Origin: FEN-1219 sp964503125
GTDB taxonomy: Bacteria > Pseudomonadota > Gammaproteobacteria > Steroidobacterales > Rariloculaceae
Assembly: GCA_964503125.1 (NCBI GenBank)
Contig: CAZCZE010000037.1
Span: forward strand, 1-64,000
Direction: 5' to 3'
Length of the DNA: 64,000 bases
In this document: positions 27,566 through 37,632 of the stretch, one piece after another
Layout of the letters: every line of letters starts with the position of its first letter
Position numbering within the stretch: position 1 is the first letter of the stretch
Program-made: the position numbers and the translations under genes
Notes under the pieces: model-generated
What the model was told of the DNA's origin: nothing
The model's input: the letters and a program-made list of their open reading frames with translations, nothing else
Databases searched by the model: none

Positions 27566-28420
27566 CTACTCCGGCTTCACGAACTTCAACGTGAAGCGGT
27601 CCGACTCGCCGATCGCGAGGTATTTGGCGCGGTCGCGGTCGCCGAGCGCGAGGTCGGGCGGCAGCGTCCAAACCCCTTCGGGATGGTCGTGCGTGTCGAG
27701 CGGGTTCAAGTTCACTTCGGAGCGCCCCGCGAGCTCGAACCCCGCGGCCTCGGCGTACTCGATGACGCGCTCCTCGGAGATGTAGCCGTTGCGCGCACCG
27801 GCGTCTTCGGTCCTCGGATCGGGCCAGCGATGATCGACGACGCCGAGCACGCCGCCCGGCTTGAGCGCCGCGAACACCGCGCGAAACGCGAGCTCGGGGG
27901 CGTTCGGCGGGCCGTAACCTTCCTGGAACCAGTTGTGCACGTTGCGGAAGGTCAGGACGAGATCGGCGCTCCCACGGGGTGCGATCGTAAGCTCGCTCGT
28001 GAAAAAGTTCAGCGCCGTGGGCGTGACGCTTCGGTAAACATCGGATGCCGCCCGCATCTTGGCCGCGAGCGTGTCCATCTCGCGCTGCTGGTACGGGAAC
28101 GGCGGGCTCGAGCCGTACTCTGCCGCATAGAGCTTGCCGCGCTCGCGCAGCACGGGGGCCAGCACTTCCGTGTACCAGCCGCCGCCGGGCCAGATCTCGA
28201 CGACCGTCATGTCGGGCCGCAACCCGAAGAACTCGAGCGTTTCCTTCGGGTGCCGGTAGCGATCGCGGGCGCGGTTCGCCTCGCCGCGATGCGCGCCGGC
28301 GAGCGCGGCATCGAGCGCCGGTGCGACTGTGGGCTGCGCCTGCGGCGCGACAGGCGCGCTCGCGAGCACGGCCGCCGCACCGACCACGCCGGCGACCTGC
28401 AAGAAGCTACGTCGATCCAT
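27566..28420 (-). CDS. Tat-exported SAM-dependent methyltransferase-like protein
   Basis: A 284-residue protein of the COG4798 'predicted methyltransferase' group. The N-terminus MDRRSFLQVAGVVGAAAVLA is a twin-arginine signal, and the mature part has a class I methyltransferase core: MTVVEIWPGGGWYTEVLAPV (SAM loop in the WPGGGWY variant), ADLVLTFRNVHNWF and FAALKPGGVLGVVDHRW. A periplasmic SAM enzyme would lack an obvious methyl-donor supply, so binding or another chemistry is possible. It begins 15 bases after the third TonB receptor, suggesting co-transcription. Confidence 0.83.
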   Translation of the reverse strand: MDRRSFLQVAGVVGAAAVLASAPVAPQAQPTVAPALDAALAGAHRGEANRARDRYRHPKETLEFFGLRPDMTVVEIWPGGGWYTEVLAPVLRERGKLYAAEYGSSPPFPYQQREMDTLAAKMRAASDVYRSVTPTALNFFTSELTIAPRGSADLVLTFRNVHNWFQEGYGPPNAPELAFRAVFAALKPGGVLGVVDHRWPDPRTEDAGARNGYISEERVIEYAEAAGFELAGRSEVNLNPLDTHDHPEGVWTLPPDLALGDRDRAKYLAIGESDRFTLKFVKPE

Positions 28421-28435
28421 GCTCCCGCTCCCGGC

Positions 28436-31048
28436 TCAGAATTGCTTCTCGATCGTCAACGCCCATTCACGCGGTTGGCTCGCGACCCCCGTGCGGCCGA
28501 ACGGGGCCGCGTTCGTGATCGCGCCCGTCGTCGCATTGACCGTAATCTCGGGCGAATACTGCTGCCAATAGAACTTGTCGGTCACGTTCGTGCCCGCGAG
28601 CGATAGTCGCCACTCGCCATTCGGCGGTTGGTAGGTCAGCCGCGCGTTCATGAGCGTGTAGGCCGGAATGCACTGCCTCGGACAAGTGTTCGCCGTCACC
28701 TCATGGGCCGCGGGACGGGCGTTGGCCGGTCCCGTGTACCGCTCCGACTGATAGAACGCATCGAGCCGTGGCGTCAGCACCCCGCCGTTGCCGATCTGGA
28801 TCTCGTACTGAAAACCCAAGCTCGCGTTGTACTCGGGTTGAAACAGATAACCCGGCGCAATATAGGTGAAGTTCGTCGGCCCGGGGTCGTTCAACGTGTT
28901 TTCGTACTCGTTCTGGCCCAGCGAAAAATTGATGAGCAGGTCGTCCACGGGATTCGCGGCAAGCTCGACCTCGAAGCCGTTGAGCTCACCGGGCGAGTTG
29001 TCGTAGAAGAACCACGGCAGGCCCGTCGAGCCCGCGAAGAACGTGCCGGTCGGGCAAGTGCCACCCTGGAGCCGATACGGGATCGGATTCAAGCTCGTCG
29101 GCGCATCACACTGATTGACGCCGCCCGTCTGACGAATGCGCGGGTCGTAGTCGCTGCGGAACACGGCCGCGTTCAAGCGCAGCCGGTCCTCGAGGAACTC
29201 GAGCTTCGCGCCGATCTCGTGGCTCACGAGCTCCTCACCCTTGAGCGCCATGAGCTGGCCGACGGTGAAGATTCGCGGTGTCGCGCTCTCCGACGTAAAG
29301 CCCGTAGCAGTCTGGGCGTAGAGGAACATGGCATCGTTGAGTTGGAAGTCGACGCTGACCTTCCAGTCGGAGCGCGAGTCGCCGAAGATCAGAGGCACGT
29401 CGGAGCGATTGAGCGCCGGGCCGTGGTCGAACGTGTTGGTCTTCGCCTCGTCCGTGTAGCGGACGCCACCCGACACGCGCAAGCGCTCCGAGAAGTCGTA
29501 GGTGACGTGCACGAACGCGGACTTGTTTTCCGTCGTATAGCCGTCGTTGGCGACGAAGTTCAGCAGCCCGCCTGTGTAGTTGAACGCCTCGAACTCCGTG
29601 GTGTTGTACGCCCGGCTCTCCGAGTCGAAATAGAACAGCCCGGCGGTCCAACCCAAGCGATCGCCATCCCCGGCCACGCCGTCGAACTGCAGCTCGAATT
29701 GCTGCTCATCGTGGTTCTGGATGTAGTGCGTCTGCGTGAGACCAAACGGCGTTCGGTCGCTGTCGTTGGTCCACTCGGTGTCGTAGCCGCGATCCGCGAG
29801 GATTAGTTTCGCGCCGAGTTTCTCCGTGAGGTCATAGTCGATGACGAGCGACGCGCCGCCCGAGTCCATCACGGCGTTGCGCGGATAGTACTGGCCGTTC
29901 ACGGGATCGGCGAAAGTTGCGTAGTTCGTGTACGGACTGCCCGTCAGCATCCGGCTGTCGTTGTAGTGGATGCCATAACGCCGGAACACAACGTTGGTGT
30001 CGTAGGCGTTGTCAGTGGCGTTGTTGATCGGCGAGATCTGCGTGTCGACGTTGGGGTCGTCGTCGCTGTTCGCGAGATCCACGGAGACGTTGATGTCGAG
30101 CCTGTCGGACGGCAAGAACCGCAACATCACGCGGCCGGCTTGCGACGAAGTACCACCGAGCTGGCCCAGCTCGCAGGTCCCGTCTTGGCTGATGCTGCGC
30201 GCGGCCGGCAACGAAAAATTGTTGTCGGCCGGACTGCCCACAGCGACCGCGATCGGCGGCAAGAGATCGGGCAACGAATCGAAGTCCGCGCCGTCGGGGC
30301 CATAGCCGCCGAACGCGAGCCCGTCGCCCAAGCCCGCTAGCTGCGGCGTGCCGCGTCGAATCATCTCGCAGGTGAAGTCGAGCGAGGCGCCGTAGCCTTC
30401 CTGCTTCTTCGTGACCCCGACCAGCCGCACGAACACCTTTTCGTCGACGAGCGCGAAGTCGCCGATCGCCTTGAGGTCGAGGCGGTCGTAGTCGCCGAAC
30501 GTCGCCGAGACCATGCCCGTGTCGTCGCCTTGCGGCGTCCTGGAGAGCAGCCGGATCGCCCCGCCGATGCTGTTCTTGCCGAACAGAGTGCCTTGTGGGC
30601 CGCGCAGCACCTCGACGCGCTCGAGGTCAATGAGGTCCATGTCGGAGCCCGTGATCGTGCTGTGGTAAACGTCGTCGATGTAGACGCCGACCGTGGGCTC
30701 GAACGCGAAGCTAAAGTCGATCTGGTTCAGGCCGCGTAGGCCAATCGTGTTGTTCGGACCGAAGTTGCTCGCGTTGCGCCTGAAATAGGCGTTCGGGATC
30801 ACGAGGCCAATGTCCTCGACGTTCTCGATGCTGCGGATCTCGAGCTCTTCGCCCGAGAACGCCGAAATCGATATCGGCGTCGTTTGGACGTTCTCCTCGC
30901 GATAGCGCGCAGTGACGACGATCTCCTCGAGGCCGCCGGACGCCTGCTGAGCGAGCGCGGGAAACGCCGCACCCAGTGCAGCGGCAACGGCACCGGCCAG
31001 CGGTGTGGCGCGGAATGCGAGTTGCGACGGTCGGGTCGTAGCAATCAT
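28436..31048 (-). CDS. TonB-dependent outer-membrane receptor
   Basis: An 870-residue receptor: signal peptide to ALAQ, TonB-box EEIVVTARYREENVQTTPIS, plug motif VLRGPQGTLFGKNSIGGAI, and a barrel ending in REWALTIEKQF. ATG 31048 lies 5 bases after GGGAGGA, better than the upstream open frame start at 31081. Many Cys-free extracellular loops; substrate unknown. It leads the exported methyltransferase-like gene on the same strand. Confidence 0.94.
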   Translation of the reverse strand: MIATTRPSQLAFRATPLAGAVAAALGAAFPALAQQASGGLEEIVVTARYREENVQTTPISISAFSGEELEIRSIENVEDIGLVIPNAYFRRNASNFGPNNTIGLRGLNQIDFSFAFEPTVGVYIDDVYHSTITGSDMDLIDLERVEVLRGPQGTLFGKNSIGGAIRLLSRTPQGDDTGMVSATFGDYDRLDLKAIGDFALVDEKVFVRLVGVTKKQEGYGASLDFTCEMIRRGTPQLAGLGDGLAFGGYGPDGADFDSLPDLLPPIAVAVGSPADNNFSLPAARSISQDGTCELGQLGGTSSQAGRVMLRFLPSDRLDINVSVDLANSDDDPNVDTQISPINNATDNAYDTNVVFRRYGIHYNDSRMLTGSPYTNYATFADPVNGQYYPRNAVMDSGGASLVIDYDLTEKLGAKLILADRGYDTEWTNDSDRTPFGLTQTHYIQNHDEQQFELQFDGVAGDGDRLGWTAGLFYFDSESRAYNTTEFEAFNYTGGLLNFVANDGYTTENKSAFVHVTYDFSERLRVSGGVRYTDEAKTNTFDHGPALNRSDVPLIFGDSRSDWKVSVDFQLNDAMFLYAQTATGFTSESATPRIFTVGQLMALKGEELVSHEIGAKLEFLEDRLRLNAAVFRSDYDPRIRQTGGVNQCDAPTSLNPIPYRLQGGTCPTGTFFAGSTGLPWFFYDNSPGELNGFEVELAANPVDDLLINFSLGQNEYENTLNDPGPTNFTYIAPGYLFQPEYNASLGFQYEIQIGNGGVLTPRLDAFYQSERYTGPANARPAAHEVTANTCPRQCIPAYTLMNARLTYQPPNGEWRLSLAGTNVTDKFYWQQYSPEITVNATTGAITNAAPFGRTGVASQPREWALTIEKQF

Positions 31049-31305
31049 GGATCCTCCCTTGGTGTTCTCGTGATCGGGCAATCCGTGCCGACGGCGCCTC
31101 CAATCATGGAGAGCGAAGGACGATCGTGTCGGATCGAGTGTGCCCCAGCGATTTCGCCATCACAACAATGCGCGAACCGCCGCTTCGCGAGGTGCACCGA
31201 GCACACGACGAGGCGCGCGCCATAGGCGCACCGAACCGCACCAACCGGTTTGGCGCAGAGGTGCAGCGCTAGGTGGCGACGCAGCGGTTGCGGCCGCGAC
31301 GAGAA

Positions 31306-32829
31306 CTAATTCGCGCCGGCCGCGAGCAGCCGCTCGAGGATCTCGGCCGTGCCGCGATTGACCGCGGCGGGACCCCGCCCGCGACCGCGGAGCTTGCCGT
31401 TGGCGGCGTCGAGCGGCGTGACGCCGTCGGCGTCTTGCGCCTCGAGGTCGGCGCCGCTCGCGGCGAGCAACGCGACGACGTCGGTGTAACCGATGGCCGC
31501 CGCGTGGTGCACCGCCGTGCGCCCGCGCGCGTCGCGCACGTCGATGGCGGCGCCGGCGTCGAGCAGCGCCTCGGCCGTGGCGACGGCGTCGAGCTCCGTG
31601 CGGAACTTGCCGCGCGTGTCGACCGAGCCCGCGCCCGCGCCGACGGCGGCCATGAGCGGCGTGATGCCGTCGCGCTGCGGCAAGTCGACCAGCGCACCGG
31701 CCGCGACGAGCCGCTCGATCGCCTCTAGATCGACCGCGCGCGCCGCGCGCAGCAGCGGCGTCGCGCCGATGTCGAGAATCCCGTCGGCGCCGCGGTCCAT
31801 GCGCAGGCTCCGGTACGGCGGGAACAACTTGAGCTGCGCGTTCGGGTTCGCACCGGCCGCGAGCAGGATCTCGATCATTGCGAGACTCGTCGTGTCGTCG
31901 AGCGACGGCCGATCGGGCCGGCCACCATGCGGCACCGTGTTGAAATCGACGGCCAGATACAGCGGCGTGCGGCCCCAGAAGTCCCACTTGTTGACCATGG
32001 CGCCCGCTTCGAGCAAGTACTTCGCGGTGTCGAAATGCGCGTTCTGCACCGCGGAGATCAGCGGCGTGACCCCGTCGGGATCCGTGAGATCGATGGCCGC
32101 GCCCGCCTCGACGAGCAGCTTCGCGCAGTCGAGGCAGCCCTGGCGCGCGGCGTAGAGCAGTGGCGTGAAACCGCCGGTCATCAGATTCTTCTGGCGCGGC
32201 TCGGCCGTCACCATGCGCTCCCACTCGTTGACCGTGGAGCGCGCATCGACCTCGGCTCCATGCGCGAGCAGGAGCTCGACCATCGGGGGATGACTCTGTG
32301 CGACGGCCCACATCAACGCCGTCTGGCCTTTGCGCTGCTCGCGCGCGTTGACGTCGGCGCCGCGCTCAATGAGCAGCCGCGCCGCGGCGACGTTGCCGCC
32401 GCGCGCCACGACCATGAGCGCCGTCTGGCCGTCGGCGTTCGGCGAATCGATGTCGGCGCCGGCGTCGAGCAACTTCTTAAGCACGGCCGGGTTGGCGGCG
32501 ACGGCTGCCTCCGACATCGGCGTCGCGCCGTAGTCGTTGGCGACGGCCACGGCGGCCCCGGCCGCGAGCAGCCGCGTGACGAGCTCGGCGTCGTCGTGGT
32601 GCACGGCCCAGTGCAGCGGCGTCGTGCCGTCGGCCTCGGCTTGGTTGGGATCGGCACGCTCGGCAATGAGGCCGAGCGCCGCGACGCGATCGCGGTTGCG
32701 CGCGGCGTCGACGAGGGCAGGGATGCCCGAGGTAGAGCAATGCAGGGAGCAATTGCCGACGAGCGTGCCTTGCGCGGCCGCGCCGCCGGCCACGAGCGCG
32801 AACGCGAGCATGATCGCGCGCGCGGCCAT
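31306..32829 (-). CDS. Secreted ankyrin-repeat protein
   Basis: A 507-residue exported protein. A signal peptide (1-20) is followed by about nine ankyrin repeats with the classic core, e.g. DGTTPLHWAVHHDDAELVTR, LLAAGA, DGQTALMVVARGGNVAAARL, and GRTAVHHAAAIGYTDVVALL. Two longer spacers interrupt the array. It is a binding scaffold, presumably periplasmic. ATG 32829 overlaps the DUF1552 stop (TGATG), so it is the last, translationally coupled gene of the DUF1592-DUF1552-ankyrin run, a trio seen together in many proteobacterial genomes (from memory). Confidence 0.9.
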   Translation of the reverse strand: MAARAIMLAFALVAGGAAAQGTLVGNCSLHCSTSGIPALVDAARNRDRVAALGLIAERADPNQAEADGTTPLHWAVHHDDAELVTRLLAAGAAVAVANDYGATPMSEAAVAANPAVLKKLLDAGADIDSPNADGQTALMVVARGGNVAAARLLIERGADVNAREQRKGQTALMWAVAQSHPPMVELLLAHGAEVDARSTVNEWERMVTAEPRQKNLMTGGFTPLLYAARQGCLDCAKLLVEAGAAIDLTDPDGVTPLISAVQNAHFDTAKYLLEAGAMVNKWDFWGRTPLYLAVDFNTVPHGGRPDRPSLDDTTSLAMIEILLAAGANPNAQLKLFPPYRSLRMDRGADGILDIGATPLLRAARAVDLEAIERLVAAGALVDLPQRDGITPLMAAVGAGAGSVDTRGKFRTELDAVATAEALLDAGAAIDVRDARGRTAVHHAAAIGYTDVVALLAASGADLEAQDADGVTPLDAANGKLRGRGRGPAAVNRGTAEILERLLAAGAN

Positions 32830-34145
32830 CAGACCTCCGCGAACGCGCCCGTGCTGTCGCCGAGCGATTCGATAGGCACGCCGGCACGCTGCAGCACGGT
32901 CAGCAGCAGGTTCGAGACCGGGGTGCGGTCGGGGTACCGCAGGTGCTGCCCGCCCTTGACCTTGCCGCACGCGCCGCCGACCAGCGCCATCGGCAGCGGG
33001 AAGTGATCGTGGGCGTTGCTGTCGCTCATGTTGCTGCCGTAGACGAGCAGCGTGTTGTCGAGCATCGAACCGTCGCCGTCGGGTGTGCCGGCCAGTTTCG
33101 CGACGAAGCGTGCGAACGCGCGCGAGTGGTAGAGCTGCACGCGCTGCAAGCGCTCGAGCTTCGCGGCGTTGTTCTGGTGGTGCGACAACGCGTGGAACGC
33201 GTCGGCCACCTCGACGTGGTTGTAGGTCATGTTGCTGACCTCGGCCGCCATCATGAACGACGTGATGCGCGTGAGGTTCGCGGTCCAGGCGAGCGCGACC
33301 GTGTCGAACATGAGGTTCATCTGCTCGTCGAAGCTCGACGGAATGCCGACGGGCGCGTCCGGCAGCGCGATGTGCGAGAGGTCGTTGGCCTCCATCTTCT
33401 GCACGCGGCGCTCGATCTCGCGCACGCTCTCGAGGTAATCGGCGAGCATGCGCCGGTCGCTCGGGCCGACGACTTTCTGCAGCGCCGCGGCCTTGCCGGC
33501 GACGACGTCGAGGATGCTCGCGTATTGCGCGGCGAGGAGCTCGCGCTCCTCGGGCGTATCGCCCTGGCCGAACAAGCGCTGGAACAGCTTGCGCGGGTTG
33601 AACTCCATGGGCAGCGGCGTCGACGGCGTGCGGAACGAGATCGTCGCGCCGTAGCTGCAGCCGTAGTTGCGGTCACAAGCCCCGCCGCCGACGGCTTCCT
33701 CGGTAGCGACCTCGAGCGAGGGCAGCGGCGTGTCCTGGCCGATGTGCTGCGCCGCGATCTGATCGGCCGTGACGCCACCGTAGGGATCGTGGCTGATGCG
33801 CGGGCTGACGCCCGACAACCACGTGCCCGGCGTGATCGCGTGCGTGGGCCCCGCCGCGTGCTTGTTCTCGAGCCCGCTCACGACCGTGAGCTGCGATTTG
33901 AACGCGGCGAGCGGCTCGAGCAACGGCGAGAGCTCGAAATTCGTGCCCTCCGCGGCCGGCGTCCATCGGCTCATGATGGCGCCGTGCGGAAAATAGATGA
34001 AGCCTACTTTAAGTTTCGGCGCCGCGGCCGTCTGCGCGAGCGCCGTGCCCGCCGGAACCATGGCATCGAGCAGCGGCAGCGCTAAACCTACCCCGACGCC
34101 GCGCAGCACCGTGCGCCGGGACAGATGCTTCTTCGTGACGAACAT
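32829..34145 (-). CDS. DUF1552 domain protein, Tat-exported
   Basis: A 438-residue protein with a twin-arginine leader (SRRTVLRGVGVGLALPLLDA) and a DUF1552 domain: VGFIYFPHGAIMSRWTPA, VSGLENKHAAGPTHAITPGT, YLESVREIERRVQKME, ALSHHQNNAAKLERLQRV, TLLVYGSNMSDSNAHDHFPL. The family resembles DUF1501/sulfatase-type alkaline-phosphatase folds and is nearly always beside DUF1592/DUF1588 cytochrome-like proteins, as here (gap of 11 bases). Role unknown, periplasmic. Confidence 0.92.
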   Translation of the reverse strand: MFVTKKHLSRRTVLRGVGVGLALPLLDAMVPAGTALAQTAAAPKLKVGFIYFPHGAIMSRWTPAAEGTNFELSPLLEPLAAFKSQLTVVSGLENKHAAGPTHAITPGTWLSGVSPRISHDPYGGVTADQIAAQHIGQDTPLPSLEVATEEAVGGGACDRNYGCSYGATISFRTPSTPLPMEFNPRKLFQRLFGQGDTPEERELLAAQYASILDVVAGKAAALQKVVGPSDRRMLADYLESVREIERRVQKMEANDLSHIALPDAPVGIPSSFDEQMNLMFDTVALAWTANLTRITSFMMAAEVSNMTYNHVEVADAFHALSHHQNNAAKLERLQRVQLYHSRAFARFVAKLAGTPDGDGSMLDNTLLVYGSNMSDSNAHDHFPLPMALVGGACGKVKGGQHLRYPDRTPVSNLLLTVLQRAGVPIESLGDSTGAFAEV

Positions 34146-34156
34146 CGTGGCTCTCC

Positions 34157-36595
34157 CTAAGGTCCTGCCGCGGCCTGCGCGGCGTCGTCGGCCGCCGGCG
34201 TCGTGCTGAACCTGAACGGCTCGCTCAGCGCGATGCCGGCCAGGATCGCCGAGAACCGGTAGTCCTCGCGCTCGGCATCGCGCACGATGCGCCGCACGGC
34301 CGGCATGTCGTAGTGCTCCACGCCGCGGCCTAGCGCATAGATCATGAGCTTCTCGGTCAAGGTTTGCACGAACTGGGTCGGATCCTTAAGCAGCGCTTCA
34401 CGCAAATCCACGGGGCCGTCCACGACCGTGCCGTCGGCGAGCTCACCCGACGAGTCGATGGCAGTGCCGGCGTCGCGATCCTTGACGCGCCAGGCGCCGA
34501 TGGCGTCGAAGTTTTCGAGCGCGAACCCGAGCGGGTCCATGACGCCGTGACAGCCGTTGCAGGACGGGTTCGCGCGATGCGTCTCGAGCCGCTCGCGCAC
34601 CGTCTTCGGCTGCTCGCCCTCTTGCGTCTCGGGGAACGCCTCGACGTTCGGCGGCGGCGCGGCAGGCGGCGTGCCCGTGATGGCCTCGAGGATCCAGGCG
34701 CCGCGCAGCACGGGCGCCGTGCGGTTCGGATACGACGTGGCCAGGAGAATCCCACCCTTGCCGAACAACCCCCAGCGGTTCGGGTCGGCAAGCTCGACGC
34801 GCCGGAACGCGTCGCCGCGCACGCCGGGCACGCCGTAGTGGAGCCCGAGGCGCTCGTTCAAGAACGTGTGCCGCCCCTCGAGCAGCTCGAGCACGCTATG
34901 GTCCTCGAGCAGCACGCTCGCGAGGAACAGCCGGAGCTCTTGCGCGAACGCGTTGCCCAAATCTGGATTGAACTCGGGGAAGATCACGGGATCGGGCACG
35001 ATGTCGCGCACGCCGCGGATGTCGAGCCATTGCTGCGTGAAGTTGTCGACGAGCGCCGCGGCACGTGGGTCGCCGAGCATGCGCTCGACTTGGCGCGAGA
35101 CGACGCGCGGATCGTCGAGCTCGCCGCGCTCGGCGAGCGTAAGCAGCTCCTCGTCGGGCAAGCTGCTCCACAGAAAGAACGACAGCCGCGACGCGAGCCC
35201 GTACTGTTCCACGGCATAGACCGAGCCCGGCGCCGAGTCCTCGGGCGGTGCGGTAAAGCGATAGAGGAACTCAGGAGAAGCGAGCACGATCATGAGCGCG
35301 TTCTGCACCCCGGCTTCGAAGCCGCCGCTCGCGCGAGCCGCTTCGAAGAACGCGAGCGGCGTCGCGAGATCGGCGTCGGTGACGGGCCGCCGAAAAGCCT
35401 GGCGCGTCAAGCGCGTGAGGATCTCGCGCGCGCACGACGTTTCGTCGGCGGGCATCGCGGGCCGGCAGCTGAAGACGCGCCGGCGACTCGGCGTGTCGGT
35501 CACGCCCGTCGGCGCGAATGGTCCGTTGATCTCGAGCCGCTCGATTTTCAGCGGGCTCTCCTCGCCTTCGATGATGCCGACCTCGCCGCCACCCGGCACG
35601 AACGGCTGGAGCACGGCGTCCGACTCCGACATCGTGCGCGCGACGAACGTCGCGGCGATCGTGTGCGGCCCCGCCGTCAACGGCACGCGGATGTTCTCGA
35701 AGCGGCCGTTGATCTCGGCGACGGCCGCGGCCTGGCGCAGGTCGACGGCTTCGACGTCGTCGGGCCCGCCGATCTCGTCCTCGAACACCTTTTTGCCGTC
35801 GATGGCGAGGATCAAGCGGTGCCGGTACTCGAGGCCTTCGACGTAGCGCGCGCGCGCGAGCCCGCCGATGTCGAACTCGTACTCGCTGTCGGCGGGAAAG
35901 AAATGCTCGACGAGCATGCCGCCGCGTGTGCCGAGCGGCATGCCGGCGACGTGATAGTTCTGGTTGACCCCGGCCTCGGCGTAGAAGACGCGGCTGTCGC
36001 GCTTCGCGCGCGGGTTGCCGACGGCCATCTCGCTTAAGGTGCGCGCGGCCGCGATGTACTGCTCGAGGAACGACGGCGAGACCTTGAGCACGTTGGCCAC
36101 GTTGTCGAAGCCGTCGCTCTCGTCGTCCTTCGGCAGCAAGGCCTTGACGTCGACGTCGAGCGCGAGCAGGTCGGCGATCGCGTTGGCGTATTCCGTGCGG
36201 TTCAGTCGATGCAGCGCCACCTGGCCGGGATTCGGCGCCGCGGCCGCCGCGGTGTCGAGCGCGCCCTCGAGCGCGCCGATCCAGGCACGGCGGGTTTCCT
36301 GGTCGGGTTGCAGGGCGCCCGGCGGCGGCATCTGCGCGCCGCGCAGCTTGCGCACGGCGGCTTCGAAGATCTCGGGCTCGTGCGCGATCGATTCCGGAGA
36401 CAGCCGTTCGAACGCGATGTCCGCCGTGAAGTCGTCGCGGTTGTGGCATTCGACGCAGTACTGGCCGAACAACGGCCACTGCTGTTCGGCCGTGGGCCGC
36501 TCACCGTGCTGCGCGAGCCAGAGCGAGCCCGCGCCGAGAGCAGCGACCGCGGCAAGGCCCGCCGCGATAGCGACTGGCCGATTCATCGCTGCCAC
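34157..36595 (-). CDS. DUF1592-type (planctomycete cytochrome-like) multidomain protein
   Basis: An 812-residue periplasmic protein with the full DUF1587-DUF1595-DUF1592-DUF1588-DUF1585 order. An N-terminal anchor is followed by haem motif CVECH (about 48-52); DUF1587 with LHRLNRTEYANAIADLLALD; DUF1595 with RLTRQAFRRPVTDADL; DUF1592 with YGLASRLSFFLWSSLPDEEL; DUF1588 with LATSYPNRTAPVLRGAWILE and a second haem motif CNGCH; DUF1585 with TLTEKLMIYALGRGVEHYD. The family is a presumed c-type cytochrome oxidoreductase partner of DUF1552. It starts 10 bases after the MBL-fold gene. Confidence 0.93.
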   Translation of the reverse strand: MAAMNRPVAIAAGLAAVAALGAGSLWLAQHGERPTAEQQWPLFGQYCVECHNRDDFTADIAFERLSPESIAHEPEIFEAAVRKLRGAQMPPPGALQPDQETRRAWIGALEGALDTAAAAAPNPGQVALHRLNRTEYANAIADLLALDVDVKALLPKDDESDGFDNVANVLKVSPSFLEQYIAAARTLSEMAVGNPRAKRDSRVFYAEAGVNQNYHVAGMPLGTRGGMLVEHFFPADSEYEFDIGGLARARYVEGLEYRHRLILAIDGKKVFEDEIGGPDDVEAVDLRQAAAVAEINGRFENIRVPLTAGPHTIAATFVARTMSESDAVLQPFVPGGGEVGIIEGEESPLKIERLEINGPFAPTGVTDTPSRRRVFSCRPAMPADETSCAREILTRLTRQAFRRPVTDADLATPLAFFEAARASGGFEAGVQNALMIVLASPEFLYRFTAPPEDSAPGSVYAVEQYGLASRLSFFLWSSLPDEELLTLAERGELDDPRVVSRQVERMLGDPRAAALVDNFTQQWLDIRGVRDIVPDPVIFPEFNPDLGNAFAQELRLFLASVLLEDHSVLELLEGRHTFLNERLGLHYGVPGVRGDAFRRVELADPNRWGLFGKGGILLATSYPNRTAPVLRGAWILEAITGTPPAAPPPNVEAFPETQEGEQPKTVRERLETHRANPSCNGCHGVMDPLGFALENFDAIGAWRVKDRDAGTAIDSSGELADGTVVDGPVDLREALLKDPTQFVQTLTEKLMIYALGRGVEHYDMPAVRRIVRDAEREDYRFSAILAGIALSEPFRFSTTPAADDAAQAAAGP

Positions 36596-36605
36596 CGCGG
36601 ACGCA

Positions 36606-37535
36606 TCAAATCACTCCGCCGAGCTCGCGCAGATGCGCGAACCCGCCCTTGTAGACGAGCTTGAGAAACGTGCCGGGATCGCCGCGCTCCGCATCGAACG
36701 CCGCCGTCGGCTGCGATGCGACGAAGTCGGCGAGACTCAAGCCGGCGCGGAACGCCTCGGCGGCCTTTTGCCGCACGACGGTGCAAAGCTCGAGCTGCGC
36801 TTCGAGCGCGGCGCGGCCGTAGATGCCGCCGTCGGCGGCGACGATGCGCGTACGCGCGTCGGTCGAGTCGAGCAACTTGCGCGTGGCCTCGACGAGCCCG
36901 CCGATCCAGCCGCCCGTCGCGTAATCGGGCACGGGATAGCGGCCGACCGTCAAGAGATCGCTCGCGACGAGCAAATTGGCGTCGCGGAAAAATACGGCAA
37001 CGTCACCGTCGGTGTGCGCGCGCGGGAGGTGCCAGTACTCGACGTGCCGCCCGGCGAGGTCGACGCTGCCCGAAGTGTAGAACGTCTCGTTCGGGAGCAT
37101 CGCCGCGGTGTGCGGCGCGTAGTGCCGGTCCTCCCAGTCGACGAAGAAGTCCCCGCCGAGCCAGAGCTTCGTGTTCTCGTGCGCCAGGACCCGTCCGCCC
37201 GCGGCCCGCACGGCTGGGTTCGCGCCCGTGTGCTCTTCGCGCCAGTTGGTGTTGAACAGAATCGCGACGCGCCGGCCCGGCCAGCGCTCGCCGAGCTGGC
37301 GGAGCAACGCGGCCGAGTGCGCCGCCGCACCGCCGTCGACGAGCAAAAGACCGTCGGGCGTGCCGAGCGCCACGACGTTGGCGCCGGCTCCCGAGATGAG
37401 TGCCAGGTCCGCGCCGAGATCGCCGAACCTCAAGTCCGCGCCGGCTTGGGCCCCGCCGAGACGCGGGCACGCAGCGGCGACGAGCCCCGCTGCCGTGGCC
37501 TGCAAGACCTGCCGTCGTGTGGAGAGCGCCCGCAT
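36606..37535 (-). CDS. Metallo-beta-lactamase-fold protein with altered metal motif
   Basis: A 309-residue exported protein: Tat-like leader (STRRQVLQATAAGLVAAACP), then an MBL fold (VVALGTPDGLLLVDGGAAAH). At the place of the HxHxDH metal motif stands FNTNWREEHTGANP, which keeps only the last His. Later motifs are AHTDGDVAVFF (family H.TD/H.D) and LLVASDLLTVG. Loss of two or three ligands suggests a changed metal site or none. The open frame extends to 37568, but ATG 37535 starts the leader. Second gene of the run to the ankyrin gene. Confidence 0.82.
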   Translation of the reverse strand: MRALSTRRQVLQATAAGLVAAACPRLGGAQAGADLRFGDLGADLALISGAGANVVALGTPDGLLLVDGGAAAHSAALLRQLGERWPGRRVAILFNTNWREEHTGANPAVRAAGGRVLAHENTKLWLGGDFFVDWEDRHYAPHTAAMLPNETFYTSGSVDLAGRHVEYWHLPRAHTDGDVAVFFRDANLLVASDLLTVGRYPVPDYATGGWIGGLVEATRKLLDSTDARTRIVAADGGIYGRAALEAQLELCTVVRQKAAEAFRAGLSLADFVASQPTAAFDAERGDPGTFLKLVYKGGFAHLRELGGVI

Positions 37536-37632
37536 CCAGTCGGAACCCAGTAGCCAGTATCCGCCCAAGATACCGAGTTGGCCCTCCCGCCGAAACCCTC
37601 GAAGCCCCTTGCGGAGCTTGAGTTTTCAGCAG

